Source of the DNA: Acidobacteriota bacterium | GTDB taxonomy: Bacteria > Acidobacteriota > Vicinamibacteria > Vicinamibacterales > Vicinamibacteraceae | Length of the DNA stretch: 6,509 nt | Reading direction: 5' to 3' | NCBI GenBank assembly: GCA_023427865.1 | Contig: JAEYZV010000490.1 | Coordinates: 1 to 6,509 of the forward strand | Part shown: in pieces, positions 1-5,407 of the stretch | Numbering within the stretch: position 1 is the first letter of the stretch | Layout of the letters: each line of letters starts with the position of its first letter | Program-made: the position numbers and the translations under genes | The notes under the pieces: generated by a model | Seen by the model: only the letters and a program-made list of their open reading frames with translations | Databases searched by the model: none | Told to the model about the DNA's origin: nothing

Positions 1-1
1 G

Positions 2-2878
2 CGCCTGCTAGGCGAGGTCGAGGCCGCCGCGGCGAGTGCGCGCGCCGCCGGCGAGCAGGCCGCGCGTGCCACCGCGCGCGCCGGCCTGCGGCGAGAGGTG
101 GAGGCGCTGCAGCGCCAGCTTGCCGACATCGATGCGCAGCGTGCTGCGCTGACGACGCGTGAAGGCGAGCTCGCCGGCATCGAGTCGGGTCTCGAACGCG
201 CATGGAACGCCGAACGCGCAGCCGCAGCGGCGGTGGAAGCGGCGCGGCAACGGGTGGAGGCATCGACCGAGGCGGTGGCGAGAGCCAGCGAGGCGCTCGC
301 GCAGTCGTCGCACCTCGCCGACCAGTCACGAGCGCGCCGGCGTGCGGAACTCCACGCGAAGCGCACGGTGCTCGAGGCCCGGCTGAAGGACGTCGCCGCC
401 ACCGAGCAGGCGGCCGCCGAGGCAGCAGACCTTCAACAGGCGTGTGCGCACGCCGACGCGACGGTCGCCGACGCCACCGAGCGAGTGCGAGAAGCCGAGC
501 TCGCACTCGAACGTGCAAGGACCGCGGCCGAACTCGTCCTGCTCGCGCAGCGCCACGACGTGGTCGCGCATGCGATCACGGCACTTGACGAGGCGCAGCG
601 CCGCGAGGGCGAGGCGCGCGCGCAACTCGAGACCGCGGCGACTGCAGTGATCGCGGCGCAACGGCGTCGGGACGCGGTCGAGAGCGCATCGGATGCGGAT
701 GAGATCGCGGCGGCGCAATCCGAGCTGACGCTGCTGCGTGCGGTCGAGGCGCATCTTGCGCTCGCCTCCCTGCGCGACGAGATCCGTTCACTCGAAGCGG
801 CCGACGAACGGGCACGCCGTCACCGCGCCGCTGCCCTGGCTGCGCGCGCGAAAGCGATGGACGTCGAGCAGCGTCTTGCATCACGTGTGCTGCCGACCGC
901 TGAGCGCATCGCCGCGTGGCGCCTGCTCGAACGGGAGCTCGCCGCACGTCCGTTCCCCGATCGGGCCGATTCGCCCTCACCGCTGGTGCCCGGTGTGGTC
1001 GGTCTCGTCGCCGCCGTCGCCGTCGCCGCGGCCGCTCACCTGGGGTTGGCGCTTCCGATGGCAGTCGCCGGCCTCTCGGGCCTGTTGGCCGCAGCCATCG
1101 TGGGCGGCCTCGCGTGGTTCCTGCTCCAGGGCCGCAACCGCGCGCAGTCGCATCGGCAGGAGCAGCTCACGCGACGACGCGACCGTTGGGTGCAGGAAGT
1201 GGAGCCGTCGTTGCGTGCGGCAGGCCTGCCGAACCTTGCCGCATTCGAGGACGCCGTCGCAGCGCTCGTCGATCTTCGGGCCGAGGCACAGCACCTTCGC
1301 GCCGAGGCCGACGAGCACGACGCGAGTGCCGTGGACGCCGAGCGCGCCGCCGCGGCACTGCAGACGCGGCGAGCGACACTCGAGCGCCTCGAGCGGGAGA
1401 CGCCTGCTGCCGACGCGGCTGCCGTCGCTGAACGGATGCAGGCGCTCGGCGCGGATGCCGCCGCCGTGCAGCAGCGTATCGCCCTGGTCGCGCAGGAACT
1501 GGACGCCACGCGGACCCGCGTCAAGGCTGAGGCCGACCAGGCCCTCCGCGCCGCCACGGAGATCGCAGGCGACGCACAGACCAACGTCGATCGCGCCACG
1601 CGGAACGTCGCCGCGTGCGAGACGGCGCTTCGCCTGGCGCGCGACCAGGCCGATCCGGACACGATGACGCGGCTGCGGTTACGACTGCAGGACCTTGGCG
1701 GCGGCGATGGGCCGGTGCTCCCCGTGGAGGCCGCCACCGACGCCCTCGATCTGGCCAGGCAACACCTGGCGGCGGTGACGGCAGAGGCCGGCGGCCTGCG
1801 ACGGCGACTCGACGAGGCGCGGCGTGCGGCCGACCGGCGCGTCGCCGCCCTTGGCGCGCGGCCCGAAGGCGCCCGAAAGGAGGCCGAGCAGGGCGTCGCC
1901 GCGATCGACCACGAGCTGTCGACACTCGACTCGTCCCCGATGGACCAGGCCGAGTCGGCGGCGACTGCACTTCAGCGGGCACGGGACGAGCATGCAAGGC
2001 TCGAAGGCGCACTCGCAGTCGAGCAGGAGGCACTCGACGGCGCGAGGAGATGCCGCGTCGATGCCGAGCGCTGCGCGGCCGAGGTCAGGACGGACATCGC
2101 GTCGAAGCGTGGCATGTTGAACGCCGTCGATCGGAACGCCATCGAGGCGCGATTGCTGCAGGCCACGAGCGACCCCGTGTTTGCCGCCGGCGATGAGGCC
2201 GCGTTGGATCCGGTGGCGGCCCGGGCCAGCCTCGTGCGATTGCAGCGTCAGCTGGAGCAGTGCACCGCCGACCTGAACCAGGCAACCGGCCAGCTGACGC
2301 TCATCGCCGGCCATGTCGGATCCGAGCGCCTCGCGCAGCTGGAAGAGGCGGTCACGTACGCGCGCGCCGAGGTGCTCGAGCGCGAGCTGAACGAGAAGGC
2401 GGCCCTGCGGCTGCTGCGCGAGATCGAAGCCGTGGAAGCCTCGCGCGCCACGCACCTCGGGCGGGTGCTCGCCGGTCCGGTCACACGCGCCTTCAAGCAG
2501 CTCACGGGGGACCGGTACGGACAGGTCGCGTTCGCCCCCGACCTGACCCTGCAGCACGTCGAGGCCGATGGAGGGGCGCGGCGCGCAGGGTCGATGTCCA
2601 TCGGCACGCGTGAGCAACTCGCGACACTGCTGCGCCTCGCCATCGCCGGCCACCTGCGGACGGCGGTCGTGCTCGACGACCAGCTCGTGCACAGCGACAG
2701 CGCACGGCTCGCGTGGTTCGGCGACCGCCTGCGCGCCTCGGTGCGCGACCACGATCACCAGGTGATCGTTTTCACGTGTCGCGTCGCCGATTACCTGCCG
2801 GCAGGCGCTGCCCAGGACGACACACTGGTCACCATCGTCGACCTGTCGCAACACATCCGGCGCGACGCGTGCCGATGA
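2..2878 (+). CDS. YhaN/SbcC-like coiled-coil AAA ATPase with central membrane hairpin (5' end outside window)
   Basis: The frame is open from base 2, so the GTG at 98 is not a convincing start; the true N-terminus, with Walker A, lies upstream. Counting from codon 98 as residue 1, long Ala/Arg/Glu-rich coiled coil flanks two hydrophobic stretches, about 296-320 and 321-343 (ends AWFLL), followed by basic QGRNR. The C-terminal ATPase lobe is clear: an ABC-type signature at 834-840 (SIGTREQ) followed by LATLLRLAIA, Walker B at 857-861 (VVLDD), a D-loop-like HSDSAR just after, and a final strand VIVFTC. This order and the LDD Walker B fit the COG4717/YhaN group of SMC/Rad50-like ATPases, some of which pair with an SbcD/YhaO-type nuclease; any such partner would be upstream. 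No CxxC zinc hook is visible, and the membrane hairpin sits where a hinge would be. Role in DNA repair or recombination is inferred from the family. Family call is strong, exact subfamily uncertain. Confidence 0.9.
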   Translation, partial: RLLGEVEAAAASARAAGEQAARATARAGLRREVEALQRQLADIDAQRAALTTREGELAGIESGLERAWNAERAAAAAVEAARQRVEASTEAVARASEALAQSSHLADQSRARRRAELHAKRTVLEARLKDVAATEQAAAEAADLQQACAHADATVADATERVREAELALERARTAAELVLLAQRHDVVAHAITALDEAQRREGEARAQLETAATAVIAAQRRRDAVESASDADEIAAAQSELTLLRAVEAHLALASLRDEIRSLEAADERARRHRAAALAARAKAMDVEQRLASRVLPTAERIAAWRLLERELAARPFPDRADSPSPLVPGVVGLVAAVAVAAAAHLGLALPMAVAGLSGLLAAAIVGGLAWFLLQGRNRAQSHRQEQLTRRRDRWVQEVEPSLRAAGLPNLAAFEDAVAALVDLRAEAQHLRAEADEHDASAVDAERAAAALQTRRATLERLERETPAADAAAVAERMQALGADAAAVQQRIALVAQELDATRTRVKAEADQALRAATEIAGDAQTNVDRATRNVAACETALRLARDQADPDTMTRLRLRLQDLGGGDGPVLPVEAATDALDLARQHLAAVTAEAGGLRRRLDEARRAADRRVAALGARPEGARKEAEQGVAAIDHELSTLDSSPMDQAESAATALQRARDEHARLEGALAVEQEALDGARRCRVDAERCAAEVRTDIASKRGMLNAVDRNAIEARLLQATSDPVFAAGDEAALDPVAARASLVRLQRQLEQCTADLNQATGQLTLIAGHVGSERLAQLEEAVTYARAEVLERELNEKAALRLLREIEAVEASRATHLGRVLAGPVTRAFKQLTGDRYGQVAFAPDLTLQHVEADGGARRAGSMSIGTREQLATLLRLAIAGHLRTAVVLDDQLVHSDSARLAWFGDRLRASVRDHDHQVIVFTCRVADYLPAGAAQDDTLVTIVDLSQHIRRDACR

Positions 2879-2896
2879 CCGGCTGGCCGCGTCATC
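2874..2896 (+). terminator. Hairpin overlapping the ATPase stop codon, terminator-like without T-run
   Basis: GATGAC (2874-2879) pairs with GTCATC (2891-2896). Inside it CGG (2880-2882) can pair with CCG (2887-2889), with C2890 bulged and a CTGG loop. The left arm contains the TGA stop (2876-2878). No T-tract follows, so it is at best a Rho-dependent or weak terminator, or an mRNA 3'-end structure. Confidence 0.3.
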
Positions 2897-3137
2897 CTCG
2901 TGCCTTCGTCAACGCGCTCACGAGTCCGCCCGCCTCCTTGCCGACACCCACCTGACGGTGGCGGATGAGGCCATAAATCGACTCGCCTCCGGCCACCGCG
3001 CCGAGTCGTTCGACGCTGGAAGACCCGGCCATCGGACGCCAGGCCGGCGCGGTGGGCCGCGGCGGACGCGCCGCGACGGGGGGCGCGCGGGATGCGCCGC
3101 GGCGACGCCGTACTGCTCTCCTGCGTGGGTGGGGTGG
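2897..3137. other. Intergenic stretch with no supported gene
   Basis: Nothing here is convincingly coding. A short hairpin, CCACC/GGTGG with a TGAC loop, lies at 2948-2961. From about 3040 to 3110 the sequence is almost all G and C and can fold many ways, for example CGGCGCG (3045-3051) with CGCGCCG (3067-3073). Two weak open frames lie antisense to each other: a 46-codon minus-strand frame (ATG at 3032, stop at 2892-2894) whose C-terminal half looks protein-like, and a plus-strand frame (GTG 2958 to stop at 3152). Neither has a Shine-Dalgarno. Confidence 0.5.
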
Positions 3138-3144
3138 AAGGAGA
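3138..3144 (+). promoter_or_regulatory. Strong Shine-Dalgarno for the 8-codon leader ORF
   Basis: AAGGAGA lies 7 bases before the ATG at 3152 (8 from the last G of GGAG), an ideal spacing. It is a better ribosome-binding site than the one directly before the DUF72 gene, and no long reading frame begins at the ATG it serves. That makes a leader peptide more likely than chance. Confidence 0.5.
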
Positions 3145-3151
3145 TTGGCTG

Positions 3152-3178
3152 ATGGCGCCGACGTGCTCCGGCCTGTGA
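3152..3178 (+). CDS. Putative 8-residue leader peptide upstream of the DUF72 gene
   Basis: ATG to TGA encodes MAPTCSGL. It is preceded by a well-spaced AAGGAGA and stops 16 bases before the ATG of the DUF72 gene, in a different frame. Codons 5-7 (TGC TCC GGC) cover the left arm of the hairpin at 3166-3192, so a translating ribosome would open that hairpin just before reaching the stop. This geometry fits translational coupling or leader-peptide control. The peptide has no run of one amino acid, so classical amino-acid attenuation is not suggested. A chance ORF this short is quite possible; the support is the Shine-Dalgarno plus the hairpin overlap. Confidence 0.35.
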   Translation: MAPTCSGL

Positions 3179-3192
3179 GTACACTGCCGGAG
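3166..3192 (+). promoter_or_regulatory. Hairpin that would sequester the DUF72 ribosome-binding site
   Basis: CTCCGGC (3166-3172) is exactly complementary to GCCGGAG (3186-3192). Inside it GTG (3175-3177) can pair with CAC (3182-3184) around an AGTA loop. The right arm holds GGAG (3189-3192), the only Shine-Dalgarno-like sequence before the ATG at 3195, only 2 bases away. When folded it should block initiation; translation of the preceding mini-ORF would unfold it. The same bases could instead be an operator, and TACACT (3180-3185) resembles a -10 box, which would imply a near-leaderless transcript. Confidence 0.45.
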
Positions 3193-3194
3193 AC

Positions 3195-3914
3195 ATGGCG
3201 GTCTTCGTCGGCAGTGCGGGCTGGTCACTCCCGCGCGGGTGCGCGTGGCGCTTCGACAGTGACGGCACGCACCTGCAGCGATATGGCCGTGTGCTCACCG
3301 GCGTCGAGATCAACTCGTCGTTCCACAAGCCGCACGCCGTCAGGACCTACGAGCGATGGGCGGCGTCGACGCCGATCGGCTTCCGCTTCGCCGTGAAGCT
3401 GCCGCGAGCGATCACGCACGACCGCCGGCTCGTGAACGTCGAGGCGCTGCTGCAGCGCTTCCTCGACGAGTCGGCCGGGCTCGGCGGCAAGCGCGGCCCG
3501 CTCCTCGTGCAGCTGCCGCCGTCGTTCGCGTTCGACGGCAGCGTGGTCGGCCGCTTCCTGGACACGTGTCGCGCGCGTTACCAGGGGCCGCTCGTGTGCG
3601 AACCGCGCCATGTCACGTGGATGTCGCCCGACGCGCAGGCGATGCTGGTACAGCATGGGGTCGCCCGCGTGGCTGCAGATCCTGCGCGGGTCGGCGGCGA
3701 CGATGTGCCCGGCGGCTGGCCGCGACTCGCGTACTTTCGCTGGCACGGCGCGCCACGGGTGTACTGGTCGCGTTACGACGTCGCGCAGATCGACGGGCTC
3801 GCGGCGCAGGTGCGCGCCCTGCGTCGAGACGTGGACGTCTGGTGCATCTTCGACAACACGGCGTCCGGCGCCGCGTGCGAGAACGCCCTGGATCTGCAGC
3901 AGCGACTGGCCTGA
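3195..3914 (+). CDS. DUF72 / YecE-family TIM-barrel protein
   Basis: This complete 239-residue protein has the length and motif order of the DUF72 (COG1801, YecE) family: N-terminal VFVGSAGWSLPRG (3-15), VEINSSFHKPH (37-47), TPIGFRFAVKLPRAITH (59-75), LLVQLPPSF (103-111), CEPRHVTW (135-142), YFRWHG then YW (180-191), and the C-terminal IFDNTASGAACENAL (218-232). The ATG at 3195 is chosen because the family begins with this first strand and no in-frame start lies close upstream. Its Shine-Dalgarno GGAG is only 2 bases from the ATG and lies in a hairpin. The fold is a TIM barrel; the biochemical function of the family is unknown to me, and it is expected to be cytoplasmic (no signal peptide). 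The neighbours do not suggest a pathway. Family assignment is secure. Confidence 0.93.
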   Translation: MAVFVGSAGWSLPRGCAWRFDSDGTHLQRYGRVLTGVEINSSFHKPHAVRTYERWAASTPIGFRFAVKLPRAITHDRRLVNVEALLQRFLDESAGLGGKRGPLLVQLPPSFAFDGSVVGRFLDTCRARYQGPLVCEPRHVTWMSPDAQAMLVQHGVARVAADPARVGGDDVPGGWPRLAYFRWHGAPRVYWSRYDVAQIDGLAAQVRALRRDVDVWCIFDNTASGAACENALDLQQRLA

Positions 3915-3945
3915 CGGCGAAGTCGCATACCGCCGTTGCATTCGG

Positions 3946-3975
3946 ACGTTCAGCGTTCCGACGTTCAGCGTTCCG
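3946..3975. repeat. Two perfect tandem copies of a 15-bp unit
   Basis: ACGTTCAGCGTTCCG occurs at 3946-3960 and again, identically, at 3961-3975. The bases just before (TTCGG, 3941-3945) look like a decayed end of a third copy. The first copy with its flank can form a small hairpin: CGGACG (3943-3948) pairs with CG plus TCCG (3954-3960) with one bulged T. It lies 31 bases after the DUF72 stop codon. Confidence 0.85.
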
Positions 3976-4032
3976 GCATTTCACCATCCCATCGGAGCCA
4001 GGCGCCACGATGGATCAGCCGCGTGTGCGTCG

Positions 4033-4067
4033 GAGTACGATCCCCGCGTTCAGCTCCCATCAGGAGG
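4033..4067 (+). promoter_or_regulatory. Possible -10 box and clear Shine-Dalgarno for the small exported protein
   Basis: AGGAGG at 4062-4067, 4 bases before the ATG at 4072, is a strong ribosome-binding site and fixes the start. Upstream, GAGTACGAT (4033-4041) contains TACGAT, which fits a TANNNT -10 box. No good TTGACA-like -35 is seen at the expected distance, so the promoter part is weak. Confidence 0.4.
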
Positions 4068-4071
4068 ATCC

Positions 4072-4335
4072 ATGCGGCAAGGACTTTCGATGCTCGCGAC
4101 GGCGGTGCTCGTGGCGACGGTGTCGGTGTCGGCGTATGCAGCCGACGTTACCGGCAAGTGGACGGCACAGGTGGCCGGTCGCGACGGCCAGACGCGCGAG
4201 CAGACCTTCACCTTCAAGGTCGACGGCGAGACGCTCACGGGCACCGTGAAGGGCAACGAGATCACGTTCACCTCGTCGCGCGACGGGGGCAATGCGCCAC
4301 CGCGGGAGTTCACGGCCAAGCGCGCCACGTCCTGA
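4072..4335 (+). CDS. Small exported protein with 'TGKW...FTAKR' ends, apparently shortened
   Basis: This 87-residue protein starts at the ATG served by AGGAGG. Residues 1-23 form a Sec signal peptide: a short basic start, a hydrophobic core (MLATAVLVATVSVSA) and an AYA cleavage site before ADVTGKW. The mature part is about 64 residues: DVTGKWTAQVAGRDGQ (25-40), TFTFKVDGETLTGTV (45-59), then KGNEITFTSSRDGG (60-73) and REFTAKR (78-84). From memory, acidobacterial and related genomes carry many exported proteins with this opening and ending but with a longer middle, in which a second 'GTV-KG-EI-F' segment follows the first 'LTGTV'. Here the two seem joined directly. Function is unknown; a small periplasmic beta-rich domain is plausible. 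It sits alone between DUF72 and a convergent hairpin. No long in-frame extension upstream is credible, because the Shine-Dalgarno and signal peptide mark this start. Confidence 0.8.
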   Translation: MRQGLSMLATAVLVATVSVSAYAADVTGKWTAQVAGRDGQTREQTFTFKVDGETLTGTVKGNEITFTSSRDGGNAPPREFTAKRATS

Positions 4336-4344
4336 CGCCACACA

Positions 4345-4379
4345 CCACGGGGGCCCGACGCGCAACGGGCTACCCGTGG
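4345..4379. terminator. Bidirectional hairpin between convergent genes
   Basis: CCACGGG (4345-4351) pairs with CCCGTGG (4373-4379). A second helix, GCCCG (4353-4357) with CGGGC (4366-4370), stacks inside it with an 8-base loop. It lies 9 bases after the stop of the small exported protein and 3 bases beyond the stop of the minus-strand RraA-like gene, nearly filling the gap. No T-run flanks either side, so it is not a classical intrinsic terminator, but its position suggests it ends or protects both transcripts. Confidence 0.5.
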
Positions 4380-4382
4380 CGC

Positions 4383-5267
4383 TCAGTCCTGCGGCTTGCG
4401 CGGAGTGGACCACAGGTCCCGGCCGGTCTCCTTGATGAATCGCTCCCGCTGGATGTTGTCGAGGAACGGCAGCGCCGCTTCCGCCACCGCCTCCGCGTGT
4501 TCCCGAGGCACCACGATGACGCCGTCACCGTCGGCCACAACGACGTCGCCGGGCCTGACGAGGACGCCGCCGATCGTCACCGGTCGGTTCACCGACTCCA
4601 GCAGATTGCGGCCCGGGCGTATGCCTCGCGCCAGTCGCCGGAAGTACACCGGCACCTTGTGGTGGATGATCTCGTCGCTGTCGGCGAGCCCGCCGCTCGT
4701 GATGAACGCGCGCATGCCGAGCTTCTGCCACGCCAGGATGTTGGACGAGCCGGCGCTGCGCGACTCGCCATCGTCGGTCGCGTCGACGACGAGCACGGCG
4801 CCGGGAAACAGCATCGGCATGAACGCTTCCGAGGTGGCGGTGCTGTACAACTGGCCGATCCGCTTGTCGTCGATCTTCGGCTCACGAACGTTCGTGGGCA
4901 CGTAGCGCGCGGTGACCGCGATGCCGTGGACGCGATGCGCGAACGTGTCGGTGTCCTTCCACAGCGGGCGGATCGATTCGTTCACCGTGCCGATGTCCTG
5001 CAGTCCGACGATGTCCATGCCGTCGGAGACGTCGGCCACGCGCAGGTACTTGTAAAGCGCGAGGACCCGATCATTCTCCTCCTGTGTGTAGGCCTTGTAC
5101 GGGATGAAGAGCCTCACCTCGGCGGGAATGGCCGTCTCGGCGGGCTGTTGCGCGGCGGCGACGGCCTCGGTGGACGGGCGGACATCCAATCCGCCGCCCA
5201 GGGACAGGGCCAGCGCGCAGGCGACGACGAGCCCACCCTTCCGCATCACGCCGATGTGCTGCCGCAT
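4383..5267 (-). CDS. Exported RraA / HMG-aldolase-like protein with altered active site
   Basis: The start is the ATG at 5267 (294 residues), because GAGGGAG ends 6 bases upstream; further in-frame ATGs up to 5336 would translate a palindromic repeat and lack such a site. Residues 1-39 look like a Sec signal peptide (MRK, then a hydrophobic core at about 11-27, possible cleavage near AVA-AA at 35-39). VVAC at 14-17 loosely resembles a lipobox but sits inside the core. The RraA fold follows: VADVSDGMD (77-85), GIAVTARYVPTN (115-126), LFPGAVLVVDATDDG (153-167), then ITSGGLADSDEI (189-200) and IGGVLVRPGDVVVADGDGVIVVP (232-254, broken here by naming only its ends: GGVLV and GVIVVP). Typical members, including 4-hydroxy-4-methyl-2-oxoglutarate aldolases, have a DGxxRD motif; here the Asp is Ser191 and the catalytic Arg is Ala195, while Asp196 remains. 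Aldolase activity is therefore doubtful. Family is clear; function and substrate are unknown. Confidence 0.85.
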   Translation of the reverse strand: MRQHIGVMRKGGLVVACALALSLGGGLDVRPSTEAVAAAQQPAETAIPAEVRLFIPYKAYTQEENDRVLALYKYLRVADVSDGMDIVGLQDIGTVNESIRPLWKDTDTFAHRVHGIAVTARYVPTNVREPKIDDKRIGQLYSTATSEAFMPMLFPGAVLVVDATDDGESRSAGSSNILAWQKLGMRAFITSGGLADSDEIIHHKVPVYFRRLARGIRPGRNLLESVNRPVTIGGVLVRPGDVVVADGDGVIVVPREHAEAVAEAALPFLDNIQRERFIKETGRDLWSTPRKPQD

Positions 5268-5273
5268 CCCGGT

Positions 5274-5280
5274 CTCCCTC
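5274..5280 (-). promoter_or_regulatory. Shine-Dalgarno that sets the RraA-like start
   Basis: On the minus strand GAGGGAG (5280 to 5274) precedes the ATG at 5267 with a 6-base spacer. The next in-frame ATG at 5246 has no such site, and neither do those upstream. This supports a signal peptide beginning MRQHIG. Confidence 0.6.
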
Positions 5281-5306
5281 TTCATGTGCCGCATCATCGC
5301 AGCCAT

Positions 5307-5330
5307 GGGCCAGGCTGGGACAGCCGGCCC
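5307..5330. repeat. Strong palindrome between the oxidoreductase and RraA-like genes
   Basis: GGGCC (5307-5311) and GGCT (5313-5316) pair with AGCC (5322-5325) and GGCCC (5326-5330). This gives nine pairs with one bulged A (5312) and a GGGAC loop. On the minus strand it lies in the presumed 5' leader of the RraA-like gene, about 27 bases before its Shine-Dalgarno, or after the oxidoreductase stop. No T-run follows in either direction. The form resembles dispersed palindromic repeats (REP/BIME-like) seen between genes of GC-rich bacteria; copy number cannot be judged from one window. Confidence 0.6.
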
Positions 5331-5407
5331 TACCACGGTCTACACGCGTAAGGATCGCCAACGATCGCGTCATTCATGCCGCCGACGCCGGTGCTGCCGT
5401 GTCAGCG

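Noticed and set aside
98..100. GTG as the start of the ATPase gene
   Set aside because: The frame stays open with the same coiled-coil composition to base 2, no Shine-Dalgarno precedes the GTG, and the Walker A half of the ATPase is missing, so the gene starts outside the window.
1679..2854. 391-codon minus-strand open frame inside the ATPase gene
   Set aside because: It is the reverse complement of well-supported coiled-coil and ATPase motifs and shows no recognisable domain of its own.
2938..2977. TTGCCG with CATAAAT as a promoter
   Set aside because: The spacing is about 27 bases, far from the usual 16-18, and no gene start follows at a sensible distance.
3040..3110. GC-rich folded region as a structured RNA or riboswitch
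   Set aside because: Almost pure G/C sequence folds in many alternative ways; no known riboswitch core is recognisable and no single fold stands out.
5268..5336. 23-residue N-terminal extension of the RraA-like protein
   Set aside because: It would translate the palindrome at 5307-5330, and the good Shine-Dalgarno and the signal peptide both point to the ATG at 5267.
3936..5351. 471-codon plus-strand open frame opposite the RraA-like gene
   Set aside because: It is antisense to a clear RraA-family protein, overlaps the small exported gene in another frame, and its translation is low-complexity Arg/His/Gly/Asp typical of GC-rich shadows.
5344..5370. Hairpin GATCG/CGATC with CCAA loop (5353-5366) as terminator of the oxidoreductase gene
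   Set aside because: Only five base pairs with no T-run after it on the minus strand; the outer ACGC/GCGT pairing needs a five-base bulge. Too weak to call.
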